Shown: positions 10,300-21,199 of the stretch, piece after piece
Position numbering within the stretch: the stretch's first letter is position 1
How the letters are laid out: every line of letters begins with the position of its first letter
Assembly: GCF_950295315.1 (NCBI RefSeq)
Contig: NC_080162.1
Span: 75,461,843 to 75,525,842, forward strand
DNA: 64,000 nucleotides
Reading direction: 5' to 3'
From: Erinaceus europaeus
Taxonomy: Eukaryota; Chordata; Mammalia; Eulipotyphla; Erinaceidae
The notes under the pieces: model-generated
Seen by the model: only the letters and a program-made list of their open reading frames with translations
Told to the model about the DNA's origin: nothing
The model's database searches: none
Made by a program: the position numbers and the translations under genes

Positions 10300-10482
10300 T
10301 AAAGAGATTTTCTTGAGGGAGAGACAGAGACAGACCAGAAGAAAAGATGAACCATAACAGAGGCTTCCCCCACTGCTGTAGTGACCCCCCCCCCCTTAGT
10401 GCTCCTACTAGGGGCTTGAACCTGGATTTCTTGTATTGCAGACCAAGAGCCCCTCAGATCATCTGTCCTCTTGGCCCCTACA
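10300..10482 (-). mobile_element. SINE-D-like copy, old
   Basis: Antisense: ttcttgagggagagacagag, ccccactgctgtagtgaccc, aggggcttgaacctggattt, catctgtcctcttggcccc. Confidence 0.6.
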
Positions 10483-10599
10483 CACATTTTACTTCTATGT
10501 AGGTTAGATAGACCCTTCACAAAAAAGTATCATCACTTTTGCTTTAAAATTTTTTTTCACGAAATTTAAAAATGAATCTTGTAAACCATTATTCTATTT

Positions 10600-11147
10600 T
10601 TTTAATTATCTTCATTTATTTATTGGATAGAGACAGCCAGAAATTGAGAGGGAAGGGGGTGATAGGGAAAGAGATGGGGGCCAGGTGGTGGAGCACCAGG
10701 TTAAAGGTTAAACACATATAGTACAAAATGTAAGAACCCACACAAGGGTTCCGGTTCAAATCCCCAGCTCCCCACCTGCAGGGCATCTGCTTCACAAGTG
10801 GTGAAGCAGGTCTGCAGGTGTCTATCTTTCTCTCTCCCTCTCTGTCTCCCCTCTCCTCTCAATTTCTCTCTGTCCTATCCTATAAAAAAAAAAAAAAAAG
10901 AAAAAGAAAGAAAAGAAAAAAATGGCTGACAGGAGCAGTGGATGGCCACCGACCCCCAATGATAATCCTGGAGGCAAAAAAGAGAAGGGGGGGCAGTGGG
11001 GGGTGGAGACACAAAGTCACTTGTAATACTCTGCTTCACCACTTGCAATGCTTTCCCCCTGTAGGTGAGGACCAAGGGCTCGAACCCAGGTCCTTGCACA
11101 TTGTAACACGTGTGCTCAACCAGGTGTGCCACCACCAAGCCACCAAC
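10600..11147 (-). mobile_element. SINE-D copy interrupted by SINE-A
   Basis: The antisense SINE-D begins tatttattggatagagacag, stops at about 10675 and resumes at about 10990 (gtggagacacaaagtcactt, gggctcgaacccaggtcctt, caccaggtgtgcc-type head). The gap holds a sense SINE-A. Confidence 0.85.
10676..10985 (+). mobile_element. SINE-A copy nested in SINE-D
   Basis: Sense: ggggccaggtggtggagcac, ttccggttcaaatccccagc, CT-rich body, an A-rich stretch in place of the CAACAA tail, then a partial 3' module (ggctgacaggagcagtggat, cctggaggcaaaa). Confidence 0.85.
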
Positions 11148-11269
11148 CATTATTCAGTCACTAGTTAAAAATGAGCAGAAAGTCTTTTTACCCCAAGAAT
11201 TTATCATTTCTGGTGTTCTTCCACCTCATTGTGAAGGCCCAAGTATCCATTTGCTACTCTTTTTCCATC

Positions 11270-11520
11270 CTCTCAAAAAACTTCTCATCACTTGGGAGAC
11301 AGAGGATTCTGAATTTGAACTCCAATATCACATATGCCAGAGTGATGCTCTGATTATCTCTCTCTTCCCTCTCATTAATAAATAAATCTTAAAGAAAAAA
11401 TAAGAGGGTGTAGATAGTATAATGGTTATGCAAAGAGTCTCTGATGCCTGAGGCTCTGAAGTCCCGGGTTCAGTCCCCTGTACCACCACAAGTGAGAGTT
11501 GAGCAGTACTCTGGTTTAAA
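11270..11520 (+). mobile_element. SINE-B fragment followed by SINE-C
   Basis: Sense SINE-B 3' half (about 11285-11395: gaatttgaactccaatatca, ccagagtgatgctctgatta, AATAAATAAATCTTA) is followed by SINE-C (about 11403-11520: gtagatagtataatggttat, cgggttcagtcccctgtacc). Confidence 0.85.
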
Positions 11521-11916
11521 AACACAAACAAAAAAACAAACAAACCCTTCTTTCTGAAAACAGTTTTTAGTGCAGATCTGCTGTGACAATTTGTCAACTT
11601 TTTATATGGAAAAGTCCTATTTACTTATTTTACCAGAGCACTAATCCTCCCTTCCTTATGCCTCCTGCAGGGCCACTGTATGAACATTTAATTTGTTTTA
11701 AAGGATATTTTTGCTAGATAGTAGATTTTTTTCCCCTTCATTATTTAAAAGAATACTAACCCTTGTTTTTTCCAGTTTGCATAGTTACTGATGAAAAGTC
11801 TGTAGTAATTACACGTATTTCTTCTCCCCCTTTTCTATGATTGGTTTTAAGTTTTAAGATAATTTAATTAGGATGTGTCCTGGTAAACTTAGCTCCCTGG
11901 TTTCTAGTCATTCCAG

Positions 11917-11918
<2 letters not shown>

Positions 11919-11982
<64 letters not shown>
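11919..11982. repeat. (TG)n microsatellite, long
   Basis: About 32 uninterrupted TG units starting in ccagtagtg and ending in ttttcctg. Confidence 0.98.
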
Positions 11983-11986
<4 letters not shown>

Positions 11987-12097
11987 CTGTTGTCCTATTC
12001 ATTCTGGGATAACTTGCATGTTTGACTACTTTATGTCTCACAGGTCATTAAATGCTATGTTAATTTTTTCCATTCTTTCTGCTACACTTTGGATAAA

Positions 12098-12195
12098 TAA
12101 AAAAAATTTTATTGGGGGATTAATGTTTTACATTTGACAGTAAATACAATAGTTTGTACATGCATAACATTTCCCAGTTCTCTTTGGACACTTTT
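12098..12195 (-). mobile_element. LINE-1 3' end, short
   Basis: Antisense: aaaaattttattgggggatt, aatgttttacatttgacagt, gtttgtacatgcataacatt. Confidence 0.9.
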
Positions 12196-12440
12196 TTTTG
12201 TTGCTACTTCAAATCTATTAATCTTATCTGCAGTGTCTAATTTCATTAGTGAATTTACCATTAAGAGATACTTTTTTATCTTTAGAAATTCTGTTTTTTT
12301 ATCTTCTTATATCTTTTTTTTTTTTTTTACTCCTTAATCCTTGATCATTGTGTCTACATTCATAGTAGCTTTTTTAATGTGGTAATGGAAAACAAGCCCA
12401 GGGCCTCCCACGCTATTGCTTAGCTATCTCCCTGGCCCAG

Positions 12441-12442
<2 letters not shown>

Positions 12443-12492
<50 letters not shown>

Positions 12493-12503
12493 GCGCGCGC
12501 GCG
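12443..12503. repeat. (AC)n then (GC)n microsatellite
   Basis: About 24 AC units followed by about 7 CG units and then tgcacgtgca. The alternating purine-pyrimidine run including CG is a Z-DNA-prone type. Confidence 0.95.
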
Positions 12504-12539
12504 TGCACGTGCAGGAAAGGATACCAACATACTACTCCA

Positions 12540-12660
12540 TCCCACTCTTGATAGTGTTCACTTGTCTTTGGTGCTCCTAGTGATGTTGGGGCTTGAACCC
12601 AGAGCTTCATGCAGGGGAAATGTGCACTGTGACTGCTGAGTGTACCTCTCCAGCTCTGTA
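12540..12660 (-). mobile_element. Old SINE-like antisense sequence
   Basis: ggcttgaacccagagcttca and tgctgagtgtacctctccag resemble the head of an old tRNA-derived SINE in antisense. Diverged. Confidence 0.45.
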
Positions 12661-12724
12661 GTTTTTGCTTTTTTTCTTTCCCTCTGGGGCCTCTCACATG
12701 TGCCATTTTACTACTTAGGCTGTT

Positions 12725-12842
12725 TGTTTATCAGAGCACTGCTCAACTCTAACTTATGGTGATGTCAGGGCTCGTGAACCTGAGACCTGAGAGTTTCAGG
12801 CATGAAATTATGTTTTACATAATCATTATGCTATTTTCCTTA
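12725..12842 (-). mobile_element. SINE-C copy, diverged
   Basis: Antisense: tcagagcactgctcaactct, tttcaggcatgaaattatgt, acataatcattatgctattt. Confidence 0.8.
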
Positions 12843-12999
12843 GAGAGTGGGAAAGACAGAAATGGAATTTCTTCTCTTGTCAATGGTACTCCCATGTAAT
12901 GGCTAAAACTTGGAAGTTGGGCTGACAGTGTGGCAAGACATTTACCCTACCTAGTGAAATATCTCTTCAACTCCATAGTGGTGGTTTGTGGTGGTTTTT

Positions 13000-13045
13000 T
13001 TTTATATATATAAATACATACATACATATATATATATATATATTA
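13000..13045. repeat. (TA)n-rich tract
   Basis: Low-complexity tatatataaatacatacata sequence continuing with TA dinucleotides. Confidence 0.9.
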
Positions 13046-13244
13046 TTTATATAAAACATAAGTTCATCTAAGAGAATCTTTTAACCTTTTTTTTTTTGTC
13101 TCACCATTCTCTGTTTGAATATCCTCTATACATTTCATCCTCCTTTTTCATGTTTTAAAATTGTCACATATTTCTATGGCTCATGCTTATAAATCTGATT
13201 TACTGTGTATCATCTTGCTGAGAGTTAAATGTTCCTTGTTTCTT

Positions 13245-14185
13245 TTTCCGTGGGCTAGAGCTGTGGAGAGGCAAGATTGCCATACACATTGGTGAAGTCC
13301 TTTGCCCAGAGAAGTCAGGGTGGAATCATGGTAGCATCTGCAACTTGGTGTCTGGAAGGTAGCAGGACATAAAGTGAGACAAAATGGTTAATGAACAGGA
13401 ACTAAAAAATAAAAAGTAGGAACAGAGCAGATGAGATTAGGGGTTTTAGGCTGGAAGAAAGCTCATAAGTCCATTTTAGGCATATTCCTAGTGGCATAGA
13501 ACTATGGTAGTTTTTGCTTGAGTCTGATAGCTATCATGAAGTTAGATAAAAATATTGTCTGAGAAAATAGTGTCAGAGTAGAAAAAAGGGCTAGAAAGTT
13601 GGATTAGGGCAGTGAGTAGCTCCCATTCTTGAAAAAACTCTGTGGATAAAATGAACTATTTACCTCCGTCCACCTGACCCAGAATCCATGTATATATGTA
13701 TTGGAACCTCACCACTAGGGAAAAATAGAAACAGACTGGGCATGTGGATTGACCTGCCAATACCCATGTTCAGTGGAGAAGCAATTACGGAAGCCAGAAC
13801 TACCTTTCACACCCCAAAACAATCTTGATTCATACTCCCAGTGGGGGGGAAGCGATAGGAAGAAGATAGAGGGCTCTGAACTCCAGCTCCATCAGTACCC
13901 GGGAGAGAGGAGGAAAAGGAGAGGGTCATTTGGATGTAGTAATACGGTTATTTGTGGCATGAGAGGAATGGACTTGGGAGAATAAGTGTGCAATTATGTG
14001 CAAATGTAGGTAGTTGTAGAGATGATGGTTGGTCCATATCTACGACCCTAGGGGTCACTGGAGTGATTTTCAGTGGGGAGAATGTGGATTCATAACTCTG
14101 TCAGTGGGAATGGTGTGAAATTATACCCCTATTGACATCTGATTTTGTAAATCAATATTAAATCACTAATAAAAATTTTAAAATA
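13245..14185 (+). mobile_element. Family X dispersed repeat, copy 1
   Basis: The segment 13250-13660 aligns by eye with 15480-15850 of copy 2 (for example tggaatcatggtagcatctg versus tggcatcatgctggcttctg, and agaaaaaagggctagaaagt versus gctgaaaaagggctagaaaa). It continues for about 500 bases to a 3' end with aatattaaatcactaataaa. No long open frame. It could be the 3' UTR of a LINE or an LTR; not classified. Confidence 0.7.
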
Positions 14186-14780
14186 CTGTACTACGTATAC
14201 ATGATGGAATAGTTGTGTTGTTAAAAATTCGGAGGCTCCAGCTGGCTGGGCTGGCTTCACGGGCGGGTAACAGAGACGCGGAGACAATGGCTGGGCAGGG
14301 AAGCTGTATTTCTTTATTCAGGAACAACGATTCATAAACTAAGACAAACTAATCACCAAACAGAACTCTGCTGCCTCTTTGCCGTGGCGCAAGCACTCTC
14401 TCTTACTCTCTAACTCAGGAACTCTCTCTTACTCTCAAACTCTGGAACTCTGGAACTCTGACCCTCTGGAACTCTGACCCTCTCTCGGGGTCCCTAGGGG
14501 CGGGGCCAAGCGGCCCACGAAACTAACTGGACTGATCCAATTCTCTCAGCGGGGGAGAACTACCCAATGTAAAGCATACAACATAGTTGTCTCCTTTGCA
14601 TCCTCTTGAATGAAAATTGAGGACATCATGTTGAGTGAGATATGCCAAAAAGAGAAAGACAGATATCAAATGATCTTACTTATTATCAGGAATTAATAAA
14701 GTAGGGGATGGTGAGGGAGAGCACAAAGTGAAACATGGACTGGACATGGTGTATTGCACCAAATCAAAGTAATCTGGGGA
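14181..14780 (+). mobile_element. LINE-1 3' end interrupted by an LTR
   Basis: ctacgtatacatgatggaat before the LTR, and ctcctttgcatcctcttgaa, acatcatgttgagtgagata and gtgtattgcaccaaatcaaa after it, form the sense L1 ORF2 end and 3' UTR. Confidence 0.8.
14216..14583 (-). mobile_element. Solo LTR of a class II endogenous retrovirus
   Basis: 368 bp bounded by TG and CA and flanked by a perfect 6-bp duplication tagttg (14210-14215 and 14584-14589). On the minus strand AATAAA lies at 14313-14318. The central region (about 14395-14490) is built of CTCT/GGAACTCTG short repeats. No internal retroviral sequence is present, so it is a recombined solo LTR inside an L1. A 6-bp duplication fits ERVK/IAP-type elements. 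Confidence 0.88.
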
Positions 14781-14827
14781 GGGAGGGAGGAGAGGAAGAA
14801 AACTTTGGGGCCCTGATACATAATGAA

Positions 14828-14985
14828 ATTGTATCAACAACAGTAATAACAACAACAATAAACAACAAGGGCAACACAAAGGAAAAATAGCCTCCAGGAG
14901 CAATGGATTCATAGTGCAGGCACCAAGCCCCAGCAATAACCCTGAAGGCAATAAAAAATAAAATCAAATAAGTAACTTTAAAAAA
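14828..14985 (+). mobile_element. SINE-A 3' portion (long variant)
   Basis: Only the CAACAACAAT tail and the 3' module (gcctccaggagcaatggatt to ccctgaaggc) are present, followed by A-rich sequence. No head. Confidence 0.85.
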
Positions 14986-15189
14986 GAAATTGTATACATA
15001 TATCAATGACTGCATTGTAAGTCATTAAACTCTCTCAATAAAAAATAATTAAAAATTCTGTGTAGAATATAAATGTATCTGAATATTATTTTTGTTAATT
15101 TTATTTGTTTCATTTCATTTTAGCTCACATTAACAATTGTTTTATAACATCTTTGTTTCAAGTAAATCATAATTTTTATTAGGAAGTCT

Positions 15190-16000
15190 ATTTACTTTTT
15201 TTTTTAATTTTTATTTATAAAAAGGAGACACTGACAAAACCATAGGATAAGAGAGTTATAACTCTACACAGTTCCCACCACCAGAACAACGTATCCCCTC
15301 CCCTCGCCTGATAGCTTCCCTGTTATTTATCCCTCTGGGAGTATGGATCCAGGGTCATTATGGGTTGCAGAAGGTGGAAGGTCTGGATTTTGTAATGCTT
15401 CCCCGCTGAACATGGGAATTGGTAGGTTGATCCATACTCCCAGCCTGTCTCTCTCTTTCCCTAGTGGGGCAGGACTCTGGGGAAGCGGAGCTCCAGGACA
15501 CATTGGTGGGGTCGTCTGCCCAGGGAAGTCTGGTTGGCATCATGCTGGCTTCTGGAACCTGTTGGCTGAAAAAAGAGTTAACATATAGAGCCAAACAAAC
15601 TGTTGATTAATCATGAACCTAAAGGCTGGAATATTGCAGATGAAGATTTGGGGTCTCCGTTTTGAAGATAGCTAGTAGGCCTAGTTTAGTTATTTTCCAA
15701 AGGGCCCATGACTATACTAGTTTTTCCCTGAGCCTGATCTCTGATGTGGACCCAAACTATTATCTGGGGAGATAATGTCATGGCTGAAAAAGGGCTAGAA
15801 AACTGGATCAGGGAAGAGTGTAGCTCCAAAATATGGGAAAGGTGTATAAATATTGTTGTCTGTAAACCCCATGAATTTGATCTGGGGCCCATATTCAGCA
15901 TAGGAGCCTATGTAACCTCTGCATCCCTGTAGGTCTGAACTTGCATTCTGTGGTCGTCAGTAGGAAAATTCCGTGTTGTACCAATTTAAGGACCCATCTT
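15190..16000 (+). mobile_element. Family X dispersed repeat, copy 2
   Basis: Starts after a T-rich run with ttataaaaaggagacactga and cagttcccaccaccagaaca, passes the part shared with copies 1 and 3 and the 6.4-kb chimera, and ends near gtctgaacttgcattctgtg. A TATA-like gtataaatat is at about 15843. If read on the minus strand the left end would be an A-rich 3' end, so the true polarity is unsettled. Confidence 0.7.
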
Positions 16001-16009
16001 CAGGTGGTA

Positions 16010-16105
16010 GAGTATATTATCCAACCCTCTATCTAGGGAATCAGCCCTAGGGCCTTATTCATGTTAAGGTGTGCACTCTACCAGGTGAGCTATCTCCCAG
16101 TCCCT
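16010..16105 (-). mobile_element. Old SINE-like head
   Basis: taaggtgtgcactctaccag and gagctatctcccagtccc look like the antisense head of an old tRNA-derived SINE. Confidence 0.5.
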
Positions 16106-16244
16106 TTGCCAAGATTTAATAGTAAATATATTAAACCAGTAGAGCAGTTGGGGAGACATGCCATGTTAAGTCTTCCATTTATGTACATATATCTTCATTC
16201 TTGACTCTCTGATATTTTGTCAATTTACCCTAACCTCCCACACC

Positions 16245-16482
16245 GCTAGGATTATTGTTGGGGCTCTGTGCCTTTACTGTAATTACTCCCAGCAGATCTT
16301 TTCTTTTTTTGATAGAGACAAAAAGAAGTAGAGAGGGAAAGGGGGGGTGGGGAGGGAGAGAGACACACTACACTGCAGTACTGCTCCATCACTCCTGTGG
16401 ACTCCCATCCCCCACAAATGGAAACGGGTTTTAAACCCAGGTCATTGTGCATGGTATCAAATGTGCCACCACTGGGTCCCCT
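16245..16482 (-). mobile_element. SINE-D-like copy with 3' module
   Basis: Antisense: ggattattgttggggctctg (module), tttgatagagacaaaaagaa, gttttaaacccaggtcattg, gtgccaccactgggtcccc. Confidence 0.7.
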
Positions 16483-16844
16483 CTGTTTTCACCATACATG
16501 TTTTACATATGTTTTGTTGGATCTATATCTTGGTCTTTAATTTTTAGAAGTGATTTTAATTGGTAATGTAATTCTAATTTTGGTTTCTAGTTGTTGATTG
16601 CTAGCATTTAAATAGTATTGATTTTTGTATGATAATCTACATGTATCCAGTGAATATGATAATTTCACTTGTTGGGTCTGGGGGTAGATTCTCCTTGGGA
16701 TTGTCTATGTAGACCACAATGTCATCTGTTTTTTTTTTTTTTTTTGAAAAATAAAGGGCCATTTATTTATATATCTCCTATGAACATATTAAAAATACAG
16801 GATTTCTGAGTCAGCATTTTGGCCATAGACATAAGCTTTCTTTC

Positions 16845-17005
16845 TTTTTTTTTAAATTTCTTTATTGGGGGATTAATGTTTTACATTCGACAGTAAATAC
16901 AACAGTTTGTACATGCATAACATTTCTCAGTTTTCCACATAACAATACAACCCCCACTAGGTTCTCTGTCATCCTTTTTAGACCTGTACTCTCCCCACAC
17001 CCCAA
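16845..17005 (-). mobile_element. LINE-1 3' end, short
   Basis: Antisense: aaatttctttattgggggat, ttttacattcgacagtaaat, cccactaggttctctgtcat. Confidence 0.93.
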
Positions 17006-17290
17006 CAGTGTCATCTGTTAATAGGGGTATATATATTCCTTCTGATCTGTGTGCTTTTTCTTTTTTCCTTTAATGTGTTGTTGTGATTGAAACCAGGGTC
17101 TTGGTCATATGTGATATTGCTAAGCCACTTACTTCCCTGCCTAGCTTTCATTTTGTATTTTGAGAGAGATTTCAAAACACCAACACCATCCATGGAGTCC
17201 CACCTGTTTTCATCTCTATTGGGCTCTCAGGTGGTAGGTATCAAGGATCAAACCCAGGATATCTCACACATGGAAGAAATGTAAGTGGTA

Positions 17291-17291
<1 letters not shown>

Positions 17292-17353
<62 letters not shown>
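17292..17353. repeat. (AC)n microsatellite
   Basis: About 31 AC units between gtggtaatac and attctaactc. Confidence 0.98.
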
Positions 17354-17354
<1 letters not shown>

Positions 17355-17409
17355 TCTAACTCTTTTACCAAATTATGGGATTTTCCTTCTATTTCCAGTT
17401 TGCTGAATT

Positions 17410-17672
17410 AGTATCTTTATTTCCACAAGGGTTATCCCTGGGGCTCATTGTCTGCATAATGAGTTCACTGGTGCTGGTGGCCATTTTTTTCCTTTTCTTT
17501 CTATTTTTGATAGAAATAGAAATTGAAAGTAAAGAGAGGAGGTAGAGAGAGAGAGAGAGAGACAGAGACAGACCTGTAACACTACTGCATCTGAAGCGTC
17601 CCCCATGTTTGGGGGCACCCAGGGTCTTAAACGCAGGTGCTTGGCATTGTGAGGGGATTGTGTGTCGGATTA
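17410..17672 (-). mobile_element. SINE-D-like copy with 3' module, old
   Basis: Antisense: tccacaagggttatccctgg, ttgatagaaatagaaattga, (GA)n, cagggtcttaaacgcaggtg. Confidence 0.65.
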
Positions 17673-17836
17673 AAAAAAAAAACTCTGCAACAATACAGTA
17701 TCTTTGTTTTTTATTTAATTTTAATTTACATATGTTTCTCCATGATAATGATACATTTTACATGCCTTCTGACCATTTTTATCACCTTCCTCTGTACACT
17801 GTCTATTAAAGTGTTTTATTTAAAACTTTCTACTTT

Positions 17837-18098
17837 AGGGAGTCTGGTGGTAGTGCAGCAGGTTAAGCGCACGTGGCACAAAGCACAAGGATCAGCTTAA
17901 GGATCCTGGTTTGAGCCCTTGGCTCCCCACCTGCAGAGGAGTCACTTCACAAGTGGTGAAGTAGGTCTGCAGGTGTGTCTCTCTCCCCCTCTCTGTCTTC
18001 CCCTCCTCTCTCCATTTCTCTCTGTCCTATCCAACAACAATGACATCAATAACAACAATAATAAACAACAATAAAAAAACAACAAAGGCAACATAAGG
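17837..18098 (+). mobile_element. SINE-A copy
   Basis: Sense: gggagtctggtggtagtgca, ctggtttgagcccttggctc, CT-rich body, CAACAACAATGACATC and AATAATAAACAAC tail. Confidence 0.93.
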
Positions 18099-18239
18099 GA
18101 CTTTGAAGCACTGCAATCTCATTATCCTTCTAAATTTTGCTGTAGTTACTTACATCTGTGTATTGATTATGATTTTCTGTTTATTTGATGGCCTATGTAT
18201 AATTATGACTTATTTAGGATTTTATATTTTCCCTGGTAG

Positions 18240-18391
18240 GATTTTGTTTTGTTTTGTTTTTTGTTTTTTGGTTTTTTGCAAGAGCATTGATCAGCTCTGG
18301 TTTACGGTAGTTCCAGGGATTGAAACTGGGACCTCTCAGCTTCCAGCATGAAAAATCTTTTGCTTAACTATTATGATCTTTCCTTGGCCCC
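18240..18391 (-). mobile_element. SINE-C copy, diverged
   Basis: Antisense: T/G-rich, gcaagagcattgatcagctc, gggattgaaactgggacctc, gcttaactattatgatcttt. Confidence 0.8.
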
Positions 18392-18871
18392 TGACTGGCA
18401 CCAGTTTTGTTCATGAGCTTCTGTCTCCCATGACATGCTCATCATTGTGGCATTAATATTGTTAGAAAGATGACCTAATCTCATTGTGTTCTTTCCCTAC
18501 ACTAGCTCTTTGTTTTAGCCATTTTCCCACAGAGCCCTGAATCCTTTAATGTATAGTGGTATTTAGAAGCTAAGATGTAGGTTCTAGATGTGCTTTGGTT
18601 ATTGGGATAGTGCTGAATGTCTGGGTATATTTATGTACATATATACATATGCATTTATATCTTTATGTGTGTTAAAAATCATGAATTTACGCCATTAACA
18701 CAAATCATAGTGCAATCTCAGAGGGTTGATTTTTTTTTTTTCCATAATTATTTGTAACTTCTTTCTCCAGTGGCAAGAAATATGGCTCCTGTTTTTCATC
18801 ATCTAAAATATACTATATATGATCTATTACATATAATTTACTCTTATCACTGTTGCTACCCCCCCTTTTTT

Positions 18872-19165
18872 TCTTTTCTCTCTCTCTCTCTCTCTCTCTT
18901 TCTCCCCCTTTCTCCCTCTCCCTCTCTCCCTTTTTGGTCACTAGGGTTATTTTGGAGCTACACACCTGCATGATTCTACCACTCCTGTCAGACTCATTTT
19001 TTAGAGAGATAGGAAAGAGAAATCAACACTGTTCTATCATTCATGAAGTATCCCTGTTCAGGTGCTCCCATGTGGTAGCCGGGAAGTTCAAACCCAGGTC
19101 CTTGTGCTTGATGAAAGTATGTGATGTACTGAGTAAGCCATCTCCAGGCCTCTGCTGCTCCTGTA
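18872..19165 (-). mobile_element. (TC)n tract and SINE-D-like copy
   Basis: A TC/CT-rich low-complexity run (18878-18935) precedes an antisense old SINE with a module-like start (gtcactagggttattttgga), acccaggtccttgtgcttga and gtactgagtaagccatctcc. Confidence 0.6.
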
Positions 19166-19261
19166 TTATGAAGATGTCCACTTGTACTTTACAACACTCT
19201 GTCCTAGGTCCATTGATCTCTTAACACTGGGCTTCTCTCTCTTATGTTAGTGTCCTCCTAG

Positions 19262-19345
19262 GGACTGGAATATAGCTCATCTGGGAGAGCACATACTTTT
19301 CGATACTTGAGGACCCGGGTTCCAACCCCCTATCTTGAGCTGTTA
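19262..19345 (+). mobile_element. SINE-E copy, old
   Basis: tRNA-like gactggaatatagctcatct, gggagagcac and gacccgggttccaacccc (B-box-like). Confidence 0.5.
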
Positions 19346-19409
19346 TGCCCACACCATGACATTCTCATGCATAGATAGTTTCTTTGCCTACTTTTGGTCA
19401 CCAGGATTT

Positions 19410-19535
19410 TAAAAAATTTTATTTATTTACTTATTTGTTTATTTACCAGAGCACTGCTCAACTCTGGCTTTTGGTGGTGCAGGGGATTGAACCTGGGACT
19501 TTGCATAACCGTTATGCTATCTGTCCTTCCCATTA
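19410..19535 (-). mobile_element. SINE-C copy
   Basis: Antisense: taccagagcactgctcaact, ggggattgaacctgggactt, gcataaccgttatgctatct. The segment between B and A boxes is shortened. Confidence 0.87.
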
Positions 19536-19554
19536 TCTGTATGTGTGTGTTTAT

Positions 19555-20800
19555 CTTTTTTTTTTAATCCTTTTGGGGGAAGGGATATTAATGATTTACA
19601 GTAAACACAGTTCTTGATAAATGGGTAAAATTTCTCAACTTTTTGTAAAACACTTTCATCCCCAGCCTAGGCCCTCCTCCACCATCACGAATCAAGATCT
19701 GAAAGCCCCAGAGTCCTTTGCTTTGTTGCAGTACACCAGACCCAGTCCAAGTTCTACTTTGTGTTTCCCCTTTCTGTTATTTCTCACCTTCTGTCCATGA
19801 GTGAGATCATCCCATATTCATCCTTATCTTTCTGGCTTATCTCACTTAATATGATTCCTTCAAGCTCTAAGATGAGGTGAAGAAGGCGAATTCATCATAA
19901 TAGCTGAGTAGTATTCCATTGCATTATATATCACAACTTTCTCAGCTACTCATCTCTTGTTGGACACCTGGGTTGCTTCTAATTCGGGCTACTACTAGTT
20001 GTGCTGCTATTAACATAAGTGTACACAGCTCTTTTTGGATGAGTGTGTTTCCTTAGGACATATCCCCAGGAGAGCAATTGCTGGGTCATAGGGGAGGTCT
20101 TCTAGCCTTCTGAGAGGCTTCTAGACTGTTCTCCATAGGGATTGGACCAAATTCCATTTACACCAGCAGTACGGAGGGTTCTTTTACCCTTGCAGCCTCT
20201 CCCAACATTTCTTACTATCCTTTCTGTTGTATGACATTCTCACAAGAGTGAAGTAGTTATCTTATTGTTGTCTTTATTTGAATTTCTCTGACAATTAGTG
20301 ACTTGGAGCATTTTTTTCTAGGGTCAGTTGGCCTTTTGAATATCTTCTTTGGTGAATATTCTGTCCATATCTTCACGCTGCTTTTGGATGGGGTCCTTTT
20401 TGTTACTGTTGCTGTTGCTGAATTTGGTGCGCTCTTTATATATTTTGGTTATTAGCCTTTTGTCTGATTTCCCATTCTGTAAGGTTGTGTGGTTGTTTCT
20501 TTTGCTGTGCAGAAGCTTTTCAATTTGATGTAGTCCCATTAATTTATTTTCTCTTTTGTTTTCCTTTTGATTAGACTCAAGTTGTTGAAGACGCCTGTAA
20601 AACTTAGATGGAAAGAGTTCTGCCAATATTTTCCTCTGAGTATTTTATTCTAGTCTAACATCCAAGTCCTTGATCCACTTGGAGTCTACTTTCATGTGTG
20701 GTTTAGTTTCACTCTTTTGCAAGTTTCAACCCAATTTCCACAGCACCATTTGTTGAAGAAACTCCATTTAATAATTTGTACCTCCTTGTCTAAAAATTAG
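19555..20800 (-). mobile_element. LINE-1, 5'-truncated, antisense, 1.2 kb
   Basis: Starts with poly-T and ggatattaatgatttacagt and passes through the 3' UTR into ORF2 (gttggacacctgggttgctt; ccccaggagagcaattgctg). The minus strand around 20324-20626 encodes recognisable ORF2 fragments (LLHSKRNNHTTLQNG, KSDKRLITKIYKE) with frameshifts. More diverged than the 7884 copy. Confidence 0.9.
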
Positions 20801-20944
20801 ATGTCTGTCGATGTGTGTGTGGAGTGGAGGGGGACACACACACCACTCTCTCCTCACCTAATGGAAGGAAAGATTAGTTTGAGAAAATCATGGCAGCTCT
20901 TCCTGAAAAAGTAGTTTGTCTAATTTTTTGTATTATTTTTTACT

Positions 20945-21070
20945 GTTTATCTGAAAAAATAATTTATTGAGAGGGATAACAAGAGCATCACATTAGATCT
21001 CTGCCCAAGATCAAACTCAACTTCGCATATGCAAATCCTCTGCTCTATCTGCTGTCCTTCTCCCCCACTA
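20945..21070 (-). mobile_element. SINE-D-like copy, old
   Basis: Antisense: tttattgagagggataacaa, ctgcccaagatcaaactcaa, ctgctctatctgctgtcctt. Confidence 0.5.
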
Positions 21071-21199
21071 TTCAATTATAGATTTTTAAAAAATTGGTAT
21101 TTTCTAGGTGTGAGATACATGGTTTACCAGTATATTCTCCCAGTTTGCTGAATGTCTTCATTTTAATTAATATGTGTATAGATATGTTAGAATTCTAAG

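Noticed and set aside
11919..12137. Poly(Cys-Val) open frame
   Set aside because: Translation of a (TG)n microsatellite.
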